Shown here: piece after piece, positions 4,441 through 5,577 of the stretch
Numbering within the stretch: position 1 is the first letter of the stretch
How the letters are laid out: every line of letters begins with the position of its first letter
Origin: Candidatus Glassbacteria bacterium RIFCSPLOWO2_12_FULL_58_11
GTDB taxonomy: Bacteria > Gemmatimonadota > Glassbacteria > GWA2-58-10
Assembly (NCBI GenBank): GCA_001780825.1
Contig: MFIX01000125.1
Span: 1-5,577, forward strand
DNA length: 5,577 bases
Direction of reading: 5' to 3'
Program-made: the position numbers and the translations under genes
Notes under the pieces: model-generated
Databases searched by the model: none
Seen by the model: only the letters and a program-made list of their open reading frames with translations
Told to the model about the DNA's origin: nothing

Positions 4441-5559
4441 ATGGAATTCATGGACCTTTTGAAATACATGGTGGAAAAGGATGCCTCGGATATCTATATC
4501 ACCGAGGGCTGCGCGCCCATGTTCCGCGTCGAAGGTAACACCCAGCCCTGGGGAACCGAAGTGCTCACCGGCGAGGTGACCGCGCGGATGGCTGCCGCGG
4601 TGATGAGTGAAAAGCAGCGCAAGGAGTTTCTCGAAACCTTCGAGATGAACCTTGCCCTGGCCTATGACCAGATGGGCCGTTTCCGGGTCAATATTTTCAA
4701 GCAGCGCGGCCAGGTGGGCATGGTGATCCGCCAGATCAAGATGAAAATTCTCACCCTTGAACAGCTCAAGCTTCCGCCGATTCTCAAAGACATTGTCATG
4801 ACCAAGCGCGGGCTGATCCTGGTGGTTGGGGCCACCGGCAGCGGAAAGAGCACCAGCCTGGCGGCGATGATCGACTACCGGAACGAGAACAGCCCGGGCC
4901 ATATCATCACGATCGAGGACCCGGTCGAATTCGTCCATCCGCACAAAAAGAGCGTCATCACCCAGCGCGAGGTCGGGATGGATACCCACAGCTTCAAGGC
5001 GGCGCTTAAAAACACCCTCCGTCAGGCTCCGGATGTCATCCTGGTCGGCGAAATCCGCGATACTGAGACCATGGAGCACGCCATCGAGTTCGCCGAGACC
5101 GGGCATCTCTGCCTCGGCACGCTGCACGCCAACAACGCCAACCAGGCCATCGAGCGGGTAATGAACTTCTTCCCCCAGGAGAGGCATCCGCAGATTTACA
5201 TGCAGCTATCGCTCAATCTGCGCTCCATTATCAGCCAGCGCCTGGTGCGTACCGCGGAGGGCCACCGGGCGGCAGCGGTGGAAATACTGCTCGATACGCC
5301 GAGAGTCAAGGACCTGATCCTCAAGGGCGAGGTGGGCCTGATCAAGGAAACCATGGATAAAGGCACCCAGGAGGGTATGCAGACCTTCGACCAGGCGCTG
5401 CTCTACCTCTTTAAAGAGGGGCGGATCAGCCTGGAGGATGCGCTGATCAATGCGGACAGCGCCAATGATTTGCGGCTGAAAATAAAGATGGAAAAAATTC
5501 ACGGTGGGCAGGATGCGGAGGGGGCCGGGCAGGATGGCGGCGTGAAACTCAGCATCTGA
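4441..5559 (+). CDS. pilU: PilU-type retraction ATPase (PilT paralogue)
   Basis: A 372-residue PilT-family ATPase of the PilU type, which in Proteobacteria assists PilT in forceful pilus retraction. It has the N-terminal domain (KDASDIYITEGCAPMFRVEG, 13-32), Walker A GATGSGKST (130-138), an Asp box in TIEDPVEF (157-164), Walker B VILVGEIRD (199-207) and a His box with HLCLGTLHANNANQA (222-236). PilU-like marks are VVGATGSGKSTSLAAMIDYR, ALKNTLRQAPDVI, the NNAN segment, GMQTFDQAL (312-320), DALINADSANDLRLKIK (333-349), and TPRVKDLILKGE (286-297) in place of PilT's AIRNLIRE. A polar, glycine-rich tail (about 353-372) is less conserved. AAGGGG lies 6 bases before the ATG; a second ATG three codons in is less well placed. 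Co-directional with pilT and probably co-transcribed. Confidence 0.93.
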   Translation: MEFMDLLKYMVEKDASDIYITEGCAPMFRVEGNTQPWGTEVLTGEVTARMAAAVMSEKQRKEFLETFEMNLALAYDQMGRFRVNIFKQRGQVGMVIRQIKMKILTLEQLKLPPILKDIVMTKRGLILVVGATGSGKSTSLAAMIDYRNENSPGHIITIEDPVEFVHPHKKSVITQREVGMDTHSFKAALKNTLRQAPDVILVGEIRDTETMEHAIEFAETGHLCLGTLHANNANQAIERVMNFFPQERHPQIYMQLSLNLRSIISQRLVRTAEGHRAAAVEILLDTPRVKDLILKGEVGLIKETMDKGTQEGMQTFDQALLYLFKEGRISLEDALINADSANDLRLKIKMEKIHGGQDAEGAGQDGGVKLSI

Positions 5560-5563
5560 TTGC

Positions 5564-5568
5564 GGAGG
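5564..5568 (+). promoter_or_regulatory. Possible Shine-Dalgarno for a gene past the right edge
   Basis: GGAGG occurs 5 bases after the pilU stop codon, within the final 18 bases. If it is a ribosome binding site, the next gene would start at or just beyond the window end and belong to the pilT-pilU transcript. No start codon is visible, so this is tentative. Confidence 0.3.
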
Positions 5569-5577
5569 CCGGTTCCG

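Noticed and set aside
4435..5187. Minus-strand open frame of 250 codons opposite pilU
   Set aside because: It is an antisense shadow of the well-conserved PilU frame, rich in His/Asp/Leu as expected from the reverse frame.

Overview
This GC-rich window (roughly 60% by eye, not computed) carries two divergent gene groups around a gene-free regulatory stretch of about 645 bases. It looks like the chromosome of a Gram-negative, probably anaerobic bacterium. Twitching-motility retraction ATPases (PilT and a PilU-type paralogue) sit beside a DUF116 membrane protein, a DUF1858 protein, an Nfu-type Fe-S protein and a UvrA-family protein. This mix and the intergenic palindrome fit Desulfobacterota or one of the FCB-type candidate phyla, but the sequence alone does not decide the lineage.

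Left arm, minus strand, read from 2653 down to 1: (1) a TPR protein with an N-terminal B-box-like zinc finger and one membrane helix, starting at TTG; (2) a 73-residue Nfu/NifU C-terminal-domain protein; (3) a 66-residue DUF1858 redox-type CxxC protein; (4) a two-helix membrane protein with a C-terminal DUF116 domain that lacks the usual cysteine cluster; (5) the first 81 codons of a UvrA-family ATPase, cut by the window edge. All five are co-directional, with gaps of 53, 62, 159 and 65 bases. They may be one transcript, though the gaps are loose enough for internal promoters or processing.

Centre, 2654-3298: no protein gene. It holds a 125-base imperfect palindrome (2682-2806) that looks like a dispersed intergenic repeat, a plausible minus-strand sigma70 promoter (2823-2850), a strong plus-strand sigma70 promoter with an AT-rich upstream tract (2987-3015), and a leader of about 277 bases before pilT. 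That leader can fold into a compact three-way junction and ends in a hairpin that pairs the pilT Shine-Dalgarno sequence.

Right arm, plus strand: pilT (3299-4348) and a pilU-type gene (4441-5559), 92 bases apart and probably co-transcribed. Their products are cytoplasmic hexameric ATPases that power type IV pilus retraction. No pilus assembly gene (pilB, pilC, pilM-Q) is in the window. A Shine-Dalgarno-like GGAGG after pilU suggests another gene begins just past the right edge.

No mobile element with a transposase, CRISPR array, rRNA or tRNA was seen. I found no convincing wholly new system. The best leads are the regulated-looking pilT leader, the palindromic repeat, and the small Fe-S/redox cluster with its atypical DUF116 and UvrA-like members.
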